Positions 28,997 to 41,300 of a stretch of 64,000 nt of DNA are shown here, piece by piece. The notes under the pieces are model-generated. The model did not search any database and was not told where the DNA came from. It saw only the letters and a program-made list of their open reading frames with translations. Made by a program: the position numbers and the translations under genes. The stretch is from Schizosaccharomyces osmophilus (taxonomy: Eukaryota > Ascomycota > Schizosaccharomycetes > Schizosaccharomycetales > Schizosaccharomycetaceae), in contig NC_079238.1 in assembly GCF_027921745.1 (NCBI RefSeq), positions 3,162,001 to 3,226,000 of the forward strand. The letters run 5' to 3'. Within the stretch, counting starts at the first letter, position 1. Each line of letters opens with the position of its first letter.

Positions 28997-31333
28997 TCAT
29001 TGGTTTTGTTTCGTGTACATCTCAGCTAGCATTGTATTAGTAGATGCATCCTCAGGACCTTTGTCCGATCGGATTTTTATGAAACGTGGAAATCGAATTG
29101 ATAATCCGCGATCTCCATCAGCTAACCCAATACCTGCTTTGTAAACAGGAGAAGAAGTAATCTGTGCACCCTTGATTTCCCAGACTTCTTTAGGAGTAAA
29201 AAAGATCTGTGGTTGAACTTTCCCTACTTCATAAATACTAGATACGGGTGCAAGGCTACTATGTCCCGAATCAAGGGAATAACGATCAGTTAATTCTTTG
29301 TAAAATTGGTCGCTGAACCCAGACATACATTTGCACACCGCTTCATATACTGCATTTTCGGGGTTGAAAACAGCAAGAAGAATAGGACTAAACCATCCTG
29401 CCTTTCTTCCATTGCCATACCAAGCACCAATCGGTACAAGATCTAAAGATTCAAATTCTTCGGAGTAATCTTGTTTTACCTTAATCCAGCCTTCGCCTCG
29501 TTTGTCAGGCTCATATGTCGAAGGTAGCTTTGAATTTATTCCGTCCAAAACTTTTACCATCAATCCTTCGCATTTGCTACTAATCGCCAAATTAAAAAAT
29601 TCCTGGATAACAGCCTCGTCTTTCGATTCGAGAGATGCAACAAGCTGAAATTGATTAGGAACCATATTAAAAGCTTCGTTAATCTTTTTTCTTCTACTTG
29701 ATAAAGGGCATTGTAACAAAGACTCTCCTTCAAAGTACATCATATCGAAAATGAAGAAACAGACATGAACCGTTATTTCATTTAAATTCACTTTCTTTCT
29801 TTCTCTCGTGGAAAGCGTCTGAAAATCACGAATTTGTCCTGTGTTAAAATCGATAGCTACCAACTCACCTTCTATAATATAATCACCATTACTCTTTTGG
29901 GCGATTTGACAAGAATCTATAACGTCGGGATACCGTTCACTAATTTCCTCAAGATGACGACTAAAAATTTTAACTTCGCCCATTTTGGACTTGTGCACCT
30001 GGGCCCTTTGGCCATCGTATTTGAATTCACAACAAAAATTATGGCCCTCTAATTTTTGTAACATTTCTTGTAAATCCTTCGTGATTGACCCGAACATTGG
30101 TTTCACTGGAGTACAGGGTCTTATAGACATACGTTGGGTTAAGTTATTTAACCCCGTGGTCAATAGCGCCTGGACAAGGATGTTGTAATCCGGAACTTGA
30201 TAAAAGCATTGTTTTACTGTTTCTTCCGCCTTCTGAAACTCTGCTTGTAAAGCTTCAGTCCCTAATTTATTTAGTCTCTCATAATCAGAATAGATAACAA
30301 AGGCTTTACTCAAAGCAGTAAGCATAGTATTTTGCACAGCTCCAATCCTAAGATTTTGCATAATGCTCCTTCCTATGTATCGCACTTCCTCCGATTTAGC
30401 TGATATTAAAAGAAATTTTGTCAATTCAAGTTTGCGATTTTGAGCCCCATTACCAATACATTCAGCAATTTTCAATAAAGTGGAGTATACTTTTTTGATG
30501 GTTAATGGCTGAGGTTGGAACAATGTACGGACAGACACTTTAGCCTCATATGCAACATCACCAGGATCACCGTGACGATTCCAAAGGGTTTTCAGTGATT
30601 GTGAAGAGATTCCGCAAACCTCTTTCAGTGCTTTCGAGTACATAGCCGGCCCAACTCCTAAATTTTTTCCGTAAAAACTAGGAGCTATGTCGTTAGTAGA
30701 AAGCCATACTGCAGACAATAAAGATTCTTTTTCTAAATATAATAAAGATAAAATACAATTAGTGAGGAGGGTGACTATCCGAATCCTGGATTTTGTCATA
30801 CTTATTAGAACAAACGTATTCGCTAGAAAGGAATAAGGTGCATCACTTTCAGTATTTCTCGGAACTCTTTCGCGGCAATATTTTTCAAAGGCTAGAGGAT
30901 CTTGCTGAAAAGTATCCTCGTCGATAAAGTACGCTTCTTGGCAATTACTACTAAGCGTGGTTCTAATTCCAGTTGGGACGTTTTCTTCTTTCATTAATGC
31001 ACTTGGAGACCCGTCCGGAGGTTCATCTGTTGGTGAATAGGACACAGGCTTATCACTGTTGAAGGCATCCGCTTTTTGACTGTCTCCCACCTCAGCAAGT
31101 TCCTCATCAAATTCTTTTTGAAGTTTTAATGCAATATTAAAATCATCATCGGATATTTCGTGTTTACCTTGCTCTGGCTCTGCACTGTCAATTAACTTAT
31201 GGGAGTTTGGTATTGATGGCCGCTGCTTTGAGAACAGTTCTTGTATTGTGAAATTCGACTGAATCCCGGATTTTCTTTTAGAATTTTTTGAAGAATCATG
31301 TGAATAACCGTTTGCCCTTTTTTTCGGAGGCAT
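28997..31333 (-). CDS. adl1: Adl1, ATP-dependent DNA ligase (ligase I type)
   Basis: This 779-residue protein seals nicks in DNA. The first 150 residues are disordered and start with a basic MPPKKR nuclear-type sequence, then TIQELFSKQ, loosely like a PCNA-interaction peptide. The DNA-binding domain spans about 170-400. The adenylation active site FKYDGQR lies at about 435, followed by EGELVAID, FIFDMMYF, EGLMVK and WIKVKQDY motifs and an OB-fold domain. Fission yeasts have a second ligase, Cdc17. The neighbours here (ppn1, the MORG1-type gene, utp1) match adl1 rather than cdc17. The start is ATG 31333. An in-frame TTG nine codons upstream is unlikely. Confidence 0.93.
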   Translation of the reverse strand: MPPKKRANGYSHDSSKNSKRKSGIQSNFTIQELFSKQRPSIPNSHKLIDSAEPEQGKHEISDDDFNIALKLQKEFDEELAEVGDSQKADAFNSDKPVSYSPTDEPPDGSPSALMKEENVPTGIRTTLSSNCQEAYFIDEDTFQQDPLAFEKYCRERVPRNTESDAPYSFLANTFVLISMTKSRIRIVTLLTNCILSLLYLEKESLLSAVWLSTNDIAPSFYGKNLGVGPAMYSKALKEVCGISSQSLKTLWNRHGDPGDVAYEAKVSVRTLFQPQPLTIKKVYSTLLKIAECIGNGAQNRKLELTKFLLISAKSEEVRYIGRSIMQNLRIGAVQNTMLTALSKAFVIYSDYERLNKLGTEALQAEFQKAEETVKQCFYQVPDYNILVQALLTTGLNNLTQRMSIRPCTPVKPMFGSITKDLQEMLQKLEGHNFCCEFKYDGQRAQVHKSKMGEVKIFSRHLEEISERYPDVIDSCQIAQKSNGDYIIEGELVAIDFNTGQIRDFQTLSTRERKKVNLNEITVHVCFFIFDMMYFEGESLLQCPLSSRRKKINEAFNMVPNQFQLVASLESKDEAVIQEFFNLAISSKCEGLMVKVLDGINSKLPSTYEPDKRGEGWIKVKQDYSEEFESLDLVPIGAWYGNGRKAGWFSPILLAVFNPENAVYEAVCKCMSGFSDQFYKELTDRYSLDSGHSSLAPVSSIYEVGKVQPQIFFTPKEVWEIKGAQITSSPVYKAGIGLADGDRGLSIRFPRFIKIRSDKGPEDASTNTMLAEMYTKQNQ

Positions 31334-31492
31334 ATTTGTTAACAGACATAAATTGTCCAATTCCTTCCTTCCAATTCACGACGCAATGATAAACTTCCAT
31401 AAATAAATTCAATTCAATAAATGACAAAACTATTGCGAAAAAATAGCTCGCTTTCTCCCTTTCTCATTAAATTACCATTATGGTTGTTGTAA

Positions 31493-32548
31493 CTACGTCT
31501 TGAGACACTGGTAAACCAAGACATCACCATGAGTGGTGGTTGCAGCGAAAGAATCTGAAGAAGGATGAGATACGATATCACTAACGATAGACATATTGGG
31601 AGTTGATATGGACGTTAATTGCTCACCAGATTCCATATCCCATATCAAAATCTTCCCATCTTCACTTCCACTAATGACATAGTGCTCCATATAATCAAGG
31701 CAAGATCGAAGTCGATAGTTTGTATTTTTCTTTCCGGAATAGCTTTTTAGGATACCACCAGTTTCTAAATCCAAAAGGTGGTTAGAATTGTGTAAAACCG
31801 AAACTAAAGCGAAAGCTCCTGTTTTAGACGTCCATATTGAAGTAATTGGATCTGTGGAACGGTATTAGAATAAATTCCTCTGAATGTTAGTCATAATAGC
31901 ACATACTTGTAAATGAATCAGTAAGTATTTTTCCGTTACGAACATCGTAAGTTCGTATATTGCCGTCAGTAGATCCTGCGATTATTTGGTCTTCTTTAAT
32001 ATCAATTGTCGAAACGCTGTCTTTGGCCTCATTCAAAACTTGCACCGGAATACTAGAGTTTGATCTATTTACATGTGGTAGTTCAATCAAACCCCTTGAA
32101 AGTTGATACTTACCTGCAGTCCCATAGACGCACCTTTGAGTCGAAGGATCCTAGCAGTGTTAGTATGGAAAATTTAGTCCAAGTCAGCTTTAAATCACCT
32201 ACCACTAGCTAAGATTGAGGAATCTTCATTGTAGCGCACAGTATTAACACGAGCAAGGTGACTACCAAATTTCCTGATTACTTTTCCGGTGGAAACATCC
32301 CAGACATGAACAAAACGATCGCCTCCACAACTCGCGAACCTAGTACTATCGGTGACTATATCCAAATCCATAACCTCGAAGCTATGAGCCATGTACTCTC
32401 TTATATACGCACCAGTTTTTGAGTTCAATAGGCGGACTACACGATCATTGCCGGCGCACAGCAGATAATTACCAGTTGAGTTATATTTTATAGCATTTAA
32501 AGGCTCTTTCTCGTTTGTAGGAATTTGTCGTATTAAATTCACCTGCAT
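31493..32548 (-). CDS. MORG1/WDR83-family WD-repeat protein
   Basis: Four exons (32548-32203, 32150-32114, 32064-31907, 31851-31493) encode about 299 residues forming one seven-bladed beta propeller. Joins restore ASGSFDSKVRLWDC and WDCRSNSSIPVQVLNEAKD, which align with the human MORG1 segment WDCR...PVQVLDEARD. The third join gives NPITSIWTS. Introns are 52, 49 and 55 bases. In the third, a CTAAC branch is followed closely by CAG, yet frame and family alignment require the later CCACAG. Human WDR83 takes part in MAPK scaffolding and in spliceosomes. The role in fission yeast is unproven. It is divergent from utp1 across 345 bases. Confidence 0.88.
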
Positions 32549-32893
32549 AATATTTTGTATCGTCTCTAGTTGTGTAGGAAAATAGCCCTTTAGTGGGCAA
32601 TAATAAGTTCAACCATACGCTTGAAAAAATTTTCTTTAAGAAAGGAATTACTTTCAAAAATTGTTATTACTGTATTCAACAAATTTAATTCTATGTGTAA
32701 GAAGTGTTATACAGTTCGTCCTCGAAATTCATCACAATAGTTGCAGCTAAAATATTTCGCCCAGCGCCAACACGTCGAAAGCGGTAAATACGGTATAATT
32801 TTACAAAATAAGCTTAATCCGCTACTTTCAATCTGAAAAAATAAATTGAGGAAGAATTAAAGACTATTCGTTCTAAAATCAAAGGCTAAGGAT
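32549..32893. other. Divergent promoter region, MORG1-type gene / utp1
   Basis: This 345-base AT-rich region holds both promoters. No further feature seen. Confidence 0.5.
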
Positions 32894-35458
32894 ATGAAAA
32901 CCGAATTCGGGTTTTCGAATTTAATAGGGACAGTGTTCAACCAGGGTAATCTTCTTTTCACACCTGATGGTTATTCTGTTTTAAGTCCAGTAGGAAATCG
33001 CATCACTGCTTACAACTTGAAGGAAAATAAGTCGTTCACCTTCCCTTTTGAAAATAAAAAGAATATATCAAGAATCGCTTTATCCCCTCAGGCTACATTA
33101 TTATTGTCTGTTGACGAAGACGGTAGATGTATTCTTTGTAATTTTTTGAGAAGATCTGTTTTACATCATTTTAATTTCAAATCACCTGTTGGTGCCATTG
33201 AGTTTGCTCCTCATGGCAAATACTTTGCTGTGGCTTTGGGTAAACTTATTCAAGTCTGGCGAACACCAGAAGCTATAGACGAGCGTGAATTTGCTCCTTT
33301 CGTTTTGCATCGCGAATACACTGGTCATTTTGATGATGTTGTTTCAATTTCATGGTCTGCTGATTCCCGTTTCTTCCTAAGCACTTCAAAAGATTTAACG
33401 GTTCGCATACATTCTGTAGATCCTATCGAAGGCTTTCGTCCTTGTGCTTTGACGGGACACAAGAGTACTGTCGTTTCTGCTTTTTTTTCTCAAGACCAGC
33501 AAACAATATATTCTGTTAGCAAAGATGGTGCTTTGTTTTCTTGGAAATACTCACCTTTGTTTCAAGCAGGCGAAATAATAGATGAAGAGGCAGAGGAAAA
33601 TAAAGATCGTACACATATTTGGATGATTAAGGAACGCAACTATTTTTTTCAGAATGCCAATCTTCGTTCGGCTGCTTTCCATCCCACTACAAATTTGTTG
33701 GTGGTTGGATTTTCGAATGGCCTCTTTGGTATCTATGAACTACCTATGTTCACAATGCTCTATCAACTGAGTATCACTCAATCGAACATTGATACTCTTA
33801 CAATAAATAAAACTGGTGAGTGGATTGCGTTAGGTTCCAGCAAGTTAGGCCAGTTGCTCATTTGGGAATGGCAGTCAGAGTCTTATGTACTGAAGCAATC
33901 TTCACACTATGATTCGTTGAGCACATTGGTGTATACTCCAGATGGACAAAGAGTTGTTTCAGGAGCCGATGATGGTAAAATAAAGCTTTGGGACATCACT
34001 TCGGGATTCTGTGTAGTTACTTTTACCCAACATACTTCGTCGGTTACTGGATTATGTTTTGCTAAGAGGGGAAACGTGCTTTTTAGCAGTTGTCTTGACG
34101 GATCTGTAAGGGCATGGGATCTTATAAGATATCGTAACTTTAGAACTTTTACCGCTCCTAATCGCGTCCAATTTTCTTGCGTTGCCGTTGATCCTTCTGG
34201 TGAGATCGTTTGCGCCGGATCTCAAGATAGCTTTGAAATATTTATGTGGTCCGTTCAAACTGGTCAATTATTGGAAAGATTGGCTGGGCATGAAGGTCCT
34301 GTTTCGTCCCTTTCTTTTAACTCTTCTGGTAGCCTTCTAGCCAGCGGTAGTTGGGATAAAACTGTCCGTATATGGGACATCTTTAGTCGTAGCGGTATAG
34401 TCGAGCCTCTCCCTGTTCCATCCGACGTTTTGGCGCTCTCTTTCCGCCCAGATGGAAAAGAGCTTTCGGTAGCTACTCTTGATGGTCAGTTGTCATTCTG
34501 GGACGTACAAGAAGCTAAGCAAACTTCTTTGATTGATGGCCGAAAAGACTTATCTGGTGGAAGAAAATCAACTGATGCACAAACTGCTGAGAACGCCTCA
34601 GGAAACAAAACTTTTACCTCTGTATGCTATTCTGCAGATGGTTCTTGCGTTTTAACGGCCGGTACTAGTAAATATGTTTGTCTGTATGATATTTTAACTG
34701 GGGTTCTGATTAAAAAGTTTCAATTGTCGAAAAATGAATCTCTACAGGGTGTGCTTGAAGTTTTAAATAGTCGAAATATGACTGATGCTGGCTCTATAGA
34801 CTTAATTGATACTCAGGGCGAAGCTTCTGATTTGGAGGACCGTATAGATAGGACATTACCTGGTGCTGCTAAAGGTGATTTGTCGTCTCGTAAATTGCGT
34901 CCTGAAATTCTATGTCAGGAAGTGCAATTTTCTCCAAGCGGTGGAGCTTTTGCAGCTGCAACAACTGAAGGACTAATGATATTTTCCTTAATTAACGACT
35001 TCATTTTTGATCCTATCAATTTAGATATTGACATCACTCCTGAAACAACCTTGGCCGTTTGTGCTGAGGGCGAATATTTAATTGCACTCGTGATGGCACT
35101 TCGTCTAAATGAGTACAAAGTCATTGAAAGAGTTTATGAGTCGGTCCCTGTAGCTGACATTGATCATATTACCCAACAACTTCCAACTACTTACCTTGCG
35201 AATTTTATTAATTATTTGAGTTCATTTGCTGCTGAAACTCCTCATATTGAGTTTCATTTAAGATGGATGCGTTCGATACTGTCTCATCATGGAGAATTTA
35301 TTAAGAGGAGAAACTTTGAGTATGCGAGTCAACTTACTAGTTTACAAAAGTCTATTGTCGTTCTTAGTAAGCGTCTCTCTCAGCTTGCATCCAATAATGA
35401 GTTTTCGCTTTCCTTTATTTTGGACAAAATGCAAACAGAATCAGTCATAAATGCTTAA
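32894..35458 (+). CDS. utp1: Utp1/Pwp2, U3 snoRNP (UTP-B) small-subunit processome protein
   Basis: This 854-residue intronless gene encodes a nucleolar UTP-B component needed for early 18S rRNA processing. Two tandem WD40 propellers fill residues 1-670. Clear blades include SGADDGKIKLWDI, SCLDGSVRAWDL and ASGSWDKTVRIWDI. The C-terminal 170 residues form the helical Utp12-like domain that packs against other UTP-B members. Length agrees with S. pombe Utp1. The ATG at 32894 is preceded by an A-rich leader. Confidence 0.95.
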   Translation: MKTEFGFSNLIGTVFNQGNLLFTPDGYSVLSPVGNRITAYNLKENKSFTFPFENKKNISRIALSPQATLLLSVDEDGRCILCNFLRRSVLHHFNFKSPVGAIEFAPHGKYFAVALGKLIQVWRTPEAIDEREFAPFVLHREYTGHFDDVVSISWSADSRFFLSTSKDLTVRIHSVDPIEGFRPCALTGHKSTVVSAFFSQDQQTIYSVSKDGALFSWKYSPLFQAGEIIDEEAEENKDRTHIWMIKERNYFFQNANLRSAAFHPTTNLLVVGFSNGLFGIYELPMFTMLYQLSITQSNIDTLTINKTGEWIALGSSKLGQLLIWEWQSESYVLKQSSHYDSLSTLVYTPDGQRVVSGADDGKIKLWDITSGFCVVTFTQHTSSVTGLCFAKRGNVLFSSCLDGSVRAWDLIRYRNFRTFTAPNRVQFSCVAVDPSGEIVCAGSQDSFEIFMWSVQTGQLLERLAGHEGPVSSLSFNSSGSLLASGSWDKTVRIWDIFSRSGIVEPLPVPSDVLALSFRPDGKELSVATLDGQLSFWDVQEAKQTSLIDGRKDLSGGRKSTDAQTAENASGNKTFTSVCYSADGSCVLTAGTSKYVCLYDILTGVLIKKFQLSKNESLQGVLEVLNSRNMTDAGSIDLIDTQGEASDLEDRIDRTLPGAAKGDLSSRKLRPEILCQEVQFSPSGGAFAAATTEGLMIFSLINDFIFDPINLDIDITPETTLAVCAEGEYLIALVMALRLNEYKVIERVYESVPVADIDHITQQLPTTYLANFINYLSSFAAETPHIEFHLRWMRSILSHHGEFIKRRNFEYASQLTSLQKSIVVLSKRLSQLASNNEFSLSFILDKMQTESVINA

Positions 35459-35635
35459 ATTATCATTAGGTAGCTGTTAATTTTGGGGATAAGGATAAGT
35501 TTTTTAGGTTTTATAGTTACATTATTTAGAAAATAGGTAAATAGGGTGGTAATATATGATTATAAAAATGTGTTGTATGTGTCTGTCTAAATACTTGATT
35601 TTGTAAGGGTTGATTTTTTATGGTTTCTCGACGCT

Positions 35636-37275
35636 TTAAACGTATTTATAGGCTAAAACATGTTAGTAAACAGAGGAATTTAAAGGTAAATATACTTACG
35701 TAGCATAATTCCATTAGGATCAAAGACATTTTTCAAAATCTTCATTAATGAAATCATTTCGGGGGATTTTGAGTAACCAATGTATGGCTTTTTCAAAAGA
35801 CCTAGGCCATGCTCTGCTGAGATTGAGCCGCGATGAGAAGCGACCCATTCAAATACCCAAGGCTGAAGAGCTTTTTCGACACGTTTGTCATATTTTCGAA
35901 CAGCAATGTTTAAGTGCAAGTTTCCGTCACCCATGTGACCAAAACCTACAACATCAATGACGGGATGATCAGAAGACTCACCAAGTAACTTTAAGTCAGT
36001 CAATCTTTGCTTGGTGTCGTTTACCAAGTCGTATAATACTTTTAAAGGTAAAGAAACGTCATATTTGTAAACACCAGAACCAGCTTTAGCCAGACATTCA
36101 GTAATGCCCTCTCGACGTTCCCAAAGCACGCGTAATTGACTTTCATCTTGAGCTATTACACCGTCAGTAATTACTTCATCCTCGATCAAATGTTCAATTA
36201 ACGCATTCAACTTTTGCTCATCATGTTCTTTGTTGGAACCCTGAGTTTCAAGTAAAACGTAAAAGGGGTGTTCATCTTCGAGTGGGCGTTGAGTAGAGCT
36301 GTGAGCATCCACAAGACGTTGGGAGGTATTATCCATCAATTCAAAAGCAGAAAGGATCTCTGTAAGATAGGCCTTTGATTCGGAGAATGCTTTGAGGACA
36401 TTTTCGTAAGAAGATACTCCAAAGAATGCAACGTTGGTTGAACGAGGTCTACGAGGGCATATAACAGTTAGACGAGTGATGATACCTAAATAACCTTCAC
36501 TTCCAATGAAAAGCTGCTTGAGATCCAAACCAGTGTTGTCCTTGCGTAAGGTAACCATGTTGTCAAGAATGGTACCGTCAGGTAAGACGGCCTCGATTCC
36601 GAGGATCGTTCCACGAAGACTACCATATCGAAGCAAACGAAGGCCGCCGGCTGCAGTAGCAGCACAGCCACCAACTTGACAGCTTCCCTTAGCACCGAGG
36701 TCTAGAGGAAACATGTGATCTTTTTCAGCCAAGAAGGAGTCTGCATTTTCCAAAATAACACCAGCATCTAAACTGAGAACACCAGAAAGTTCGTCAAAAG
36801 AATGGATTTTGTTCATAAGACCTAAATTTAAAACAATTTCATCAAAAACAGGGATAGAGCCACCGACTAAACCAGTGTTTCCACCCTGGGGAACGACAGC
36901 AAGTTTTCGAGAATTGCAGTACTTAAGAATTTGACTTACTTGTTGCGTTGTTTTTGGTTTGATGGCCACTTCGGTTTTCCCGCGATACTTGTGAGTCCAA
37001 TCGGTGTTGAAAGCGTCTAAATCGGAAGGGTCGGTAGATTGATCAAGACCATTGACAATGGATCCTCCTTCGGTTTTGAGTATACTTTTTAAGAAATCGA
37101 CGTCTGCTTGATTTAAAGTAGCGTAACGGGAATCCCGCTGAAGAGAAGGATAAGAGTCAGCAGTAAAGGATGGTTTGTGAGCAAATCGTAACGAGCAAAA
37201 TTTGGTGGATGCATTTGCGTTAACAGCCGCAAATCTTCCCACCTGGGTGAAGACTTCCTTACGAAGAAATAGCAT
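35636..37275 (-). CDS. Mitochondrial FAD-linked D-2-hydroxyacid (D-lactate / D-2-hydroxyglutarate) dehydrogenase
   Basis: Two exons (37275-35700 and 35652-35636) encode 530 residues. The last exon is only 17 bases: a 47-base intron (GTAAGT, ACTAAC, TTTTAG) joins IML to PYKYV, the family's usual C-terminus. The N-terminus is basic and hydroxylated, a mitochondrial presequence. The PCMH FAD-binding domain shows PQGGNTGLVGGS (about 150-161) and LGAKGSCQVGGCAATAAGG, and the FAD-oxidase C-domain has the metal-binding DGNLHLN and AEHGLGLLKKPY. Features fit the Dld2/Dld3 and D2HGDH branch better than cytochrome-linked Dld1. The start is ATG 37275. Upstream in-frame codons from a TTG are ignored. Confidence 0.9.
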
Positions 37276-38304
37276 ATTTCCTTTTCTTTTTGGACTACAG
37301 AGAAAAGAAATGACAGTCGATAGCAATCAACAAAAAAAAAATAAAAAACCGAAAATTGGCAATTGTCAATTTTTAAGAAAAAAGAAAAGATGGCTGAAAA
37401 CAGGCACTATCCTTCGTTTCCAATATTCCGTCAGGAACCAAGGTGTATGAATATGGTAAACAAAAGAGCTACTTTGTAAATCAACCTTTCCAAATTTTTT
37501 TCCTTAGGAAAACGATCTTTTCCACCTTTAGTTGTTTACCTAAATACACAATTGGAATACGTGTCAAACACAGCAATTGAAAAATTTACCTACCAGGAAC
37601 TTTTGGTGTTTAGAGATGAAATGTTTTAGGCTGGAGATACAGCAATACAAGGCAACAAGCTTATTTTTTGTAGCGACGGAGCTTATTTCTCATTATTTTG
37701 AGAAATATCAGTCTCTACGTATATACAAAATCTTTGGTTTTTGACTGGCAATTGTACGTTCAATGGTACAGAAAGATATTTATAAAAACAAATTTACTAT
37801 ATATTCTCTTCCTTTAAAACTTCCTGGTAAGGATTTCATTGATCGCGCGCAAGTCCTGAATCTACGAAAAAAACCATATTTCGAACGTGTTTCCGTAAAA
37901 ATTAAGATTCTTCTACTCACAGATTTGAAAGCATATGAAAATGCTTTTGGTCTTCCATGGCTATTCACTTTGTTTTATTTTTTATATTTTTTTAAAATAT
38001 TTTCTTGGTCGTAAATATTTACATTGCTAATTTGGGGATCCACAGTCCCCCCGTGTTTCTTATAATAACCGTTGACGTAAATTTATGTGGTGGAAACGAG
38101 GACTTTTAACGAGTAAAGACGCAAGTGCATAGAACATACATCTTATACCCTGTACTAAAAACAAGTTCATTTTAACCTAGTTAGTGCATACGTTGATTTC
38201 CTCGAATTTTTATATCGTTTCACTAAGTAAATTCGAGTGTTTTCCGCTTCTGTTCCTAACATTCTTTCTGTTTGCTAAAGACAGTATCTTTTTAGACGTA
38301 CAGA
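37276..38304. other. Divergent region, dehydrogenase / ubp21
   Basis: This 1.0 kb AT-rich region has an 83-codon plus-strand frame at 37763-38014 with a hydrophobic end and no recognised family, probably chance or leader sequence. Both promoters lie here. Confidence 0.45.
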
Positions 38305-41300
38305 ATGGTATGTAGTTGCAGTTTATGGCTAGCTGCCATTTCAGATTAACCGCGTTACTAATCCTTTAGGCAATGTCAAACATTGACGCCGATGAAGTCA
38401 ATCTAGACAGCAGCATGGAGCTCGATGAAAACTCTCAAGAACCTCTGCGTGCGGATAACTGTAAGTGCTGATGGAAAGGTGACTAAAAAATATAGAATTT
38501 GTGTTTTAAATGCAACTGGCTAATTCATTTTCCTTCTAGTTGAAGAAATTTACAACTCTCTTGTACAAGATGAACCCGATTTGGAAGAGGAGACCCATGC
38601 CTCTTATGCTTGGGTTGTGAAGGACTTCAGTAAACTTGTGGAAAAAACATATAGCCCTGTGTTCACGGCAGATGGTAGTGCGTGGCGTTTGGTATTGTTT
38701 CCCAAAGGCTGTAATCAAACTGAATATGCGTCTGTGTTTTTGGAATACTTGCCTCAATGCAAGGTCGATGCGATTAAGCAAGAAGAAGAAGAAATTGCCG
38801 AGGGAAAAGAAGTCACTATTGATTCAGAAATTGTAACTGACGAGACATACTCATGTTGCGCGCAGTTCGCCCTCTCCTTGTCCAATGTACGAAACCCCGG
38901 GGTAATGCAAATTAATACCTCTCATCATCGTTTTCGTTCGGAAGTAAAGGACTGGGGATTTACTCGTTTTGCTGATCTTCGTAAAATAGGGGTCCCTAAT
39001 TCTGATTTCTCAGTTCCTTTCCTTGAGGATGACCAGATTTGTATTTCAGTAACTGTTCGTGTCTTAAAAGATCCGACTGGTGTCCTTTGGCATTCCTTTG
39101 TTAATTACAACTCTAAAAAAGAAACTGGCTTTGTCGGTTTAAACAATCAAGGTGCCACTTGCTATATGAACTCTCTTCTTCAATCCTTATATTTTACAAA
39201 CGTTTTCCGGAAAGCTGTTTACAAAATTCCTACCGACAACGATGACGCAAAAGGTAGTGTCGCTTATGCCCTTCAGCGTGTTTTCTACAATTTAGAAAAA
39301 CAAAAAGAAGCCGTTAGCACCAATGAACTTACCCGGTCGTTTGGCTGGAATTCATTTGATTCCTTTATGCAACACGATGTGCAAGAATTTAATCGAGTGT
39401 TACAGGATAACCTTGAAAAGAAAATGAAAGGTACTGATGTCGAAAATGCGTTAAATGACATTTTTGTTGGAAAAATGAAAAGTTACGTGAAATGCATTGA
39501 TGTCAATTACGAATCATCTCGTGTTGAAGATTTTTGGGATATTCAACTCAACGTCAAGGGAATGGCTACTTTGGAGGATTCTTTTCGCGATGCTATTCAA
39601 GTTGAAACTTTGACTGGGGATAACAAATATTATGCCGAAGGCCATGGTTTACAAGACGCACATAAGGGAGTCGTATTTGAGTCATTTCCTAATGTTTTAC
39701 AGTTGCAACTGAAGCGCTTTGATTACGATATGCTACGAGATATGATGGTTAAAATAAATGATAGGCATGAATTTCCTTTGGAAATCGATTTAGAGCCTTA
39801 TCTTTCGGACACTGCGGATAAATCTGAATCCCATGTTTATTCTCTGCACGGCGTCCTCGTTCACGGTGGCGATCTTCATGGTGGTCATTATTACGCTTTA
39901 ATTAAACCTGAAAAGGACAGTGGATGGTTAAAATTTGATGATGATCGAGTAACTCGTGCAACCTTAAAAGAAGTACAGGATGATAACTTTGGGGGTGAGT
40001 CTTTAAATAAGCCTAAAGGCTATGTTGGAAATCCATTTAAGCGTTTTATGAATGCATATATGCTGGTTTACTTTCGTAAGAGCCGCCTTGATAAAATTCT
40101 TTCTCCCGTTACTTCTGAAGATGTGCCTTATCACGTAAGGGCGTCGTTAGATGAAGAGCACAGAATTATGGAAAAAAAGCTCCAAGAACGCGAAGAACAG
40201 TATTATTATCGTAAGGTTCGCCTCTTGACTATAGATGGATTCCGAAATCACCATGACTATGACATGGCTGACTTTTCTAAAGCCACCAAAGAGAATGATC
40301 ATAAATTGATGACAACGAGAGTAAAAAGGAATGCCACGATTTTGGATCTTTATAACCACGTCGCTTCTACGTTGAAGCGTGACTCGACCTCAATTCGCTT
40401 ATGGATGATGACCAATCGCCAAAACAGGACAGTGAGAGTGGATCTACTTCTCGACAAAAAGGGATTGCTGGTCGACCAAATCTGTGATATGCACATTCGT
40501 AAAGACGCTGATTTGCGTATTTACGCTGAATATATCGATGAGAAACAAGAATCATCTTCCACAGTTGCCGATGAAGCATTTGCTTTTATCTTTTTGAAGT
40601 ACTTTGATTATCGAGAGCAAAGCATATCCGGTGTCTTAAGTTTGCACGTTGAAAGGGAAACTCCCATATCTGATCTTTCAGATATCGTTTGTAAGAGCAT
40701 GCATTGGCCCGAAGGTACTACAATCACATATTATGAAGAAATTAAAACTGGAATGGTGGATGTACTAGATACAAATTCTAGTTTCCTGAAGTCTGAAATT
40801 CAAGATGGTGATATAATCTGCTTTGAGAAGAATGCGAAACCATCAGAACTTACTCACCAACAATTCAGTAGTGCTTTGGATTTATATGATTTCTTGGCCC
40901 ATCGTTTAACTGTTACTTTCGAGCCTCGTAATGGAGAAGACTTTGATGGAACTTTTGATTTAGAGTTAACAACACATACCACCTACAATGAAATGGCTCA
41001 AGCAGTGGGTAAAGTACTCGGCACTGACGCTGGCTATTTGCAGTTTACATTGGCTCATCTACCTTCAAGGACACCCAGAACGGTAATTCGTAACCCTTCC
41101 AAATTTACTTTACAGAATGCAACCCCTTATACTTATGCTAATGACCAACATATTTTGATGTTTTATGAAGCATTGGATCTTAGCCTTAGTGAACTTGAAC
41201 ATAAGCAATTAGTTCAAGCTTACTTTATTTCTGATGGGATGACCAAAACGACCAAGTACGAATTTTACGTAAATAAAGACGGGTCTATTAAAGATATCCT

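Noticed and set aside
37763-38014. 83-codon plus-strand frame between the dehydrogenase gene and ubp21
   Set aside because: No family resemblance. The hydrophobic end is T-rich DNA, and a similar-length antisense frame exists in the same place. Not excluded but unsupported.
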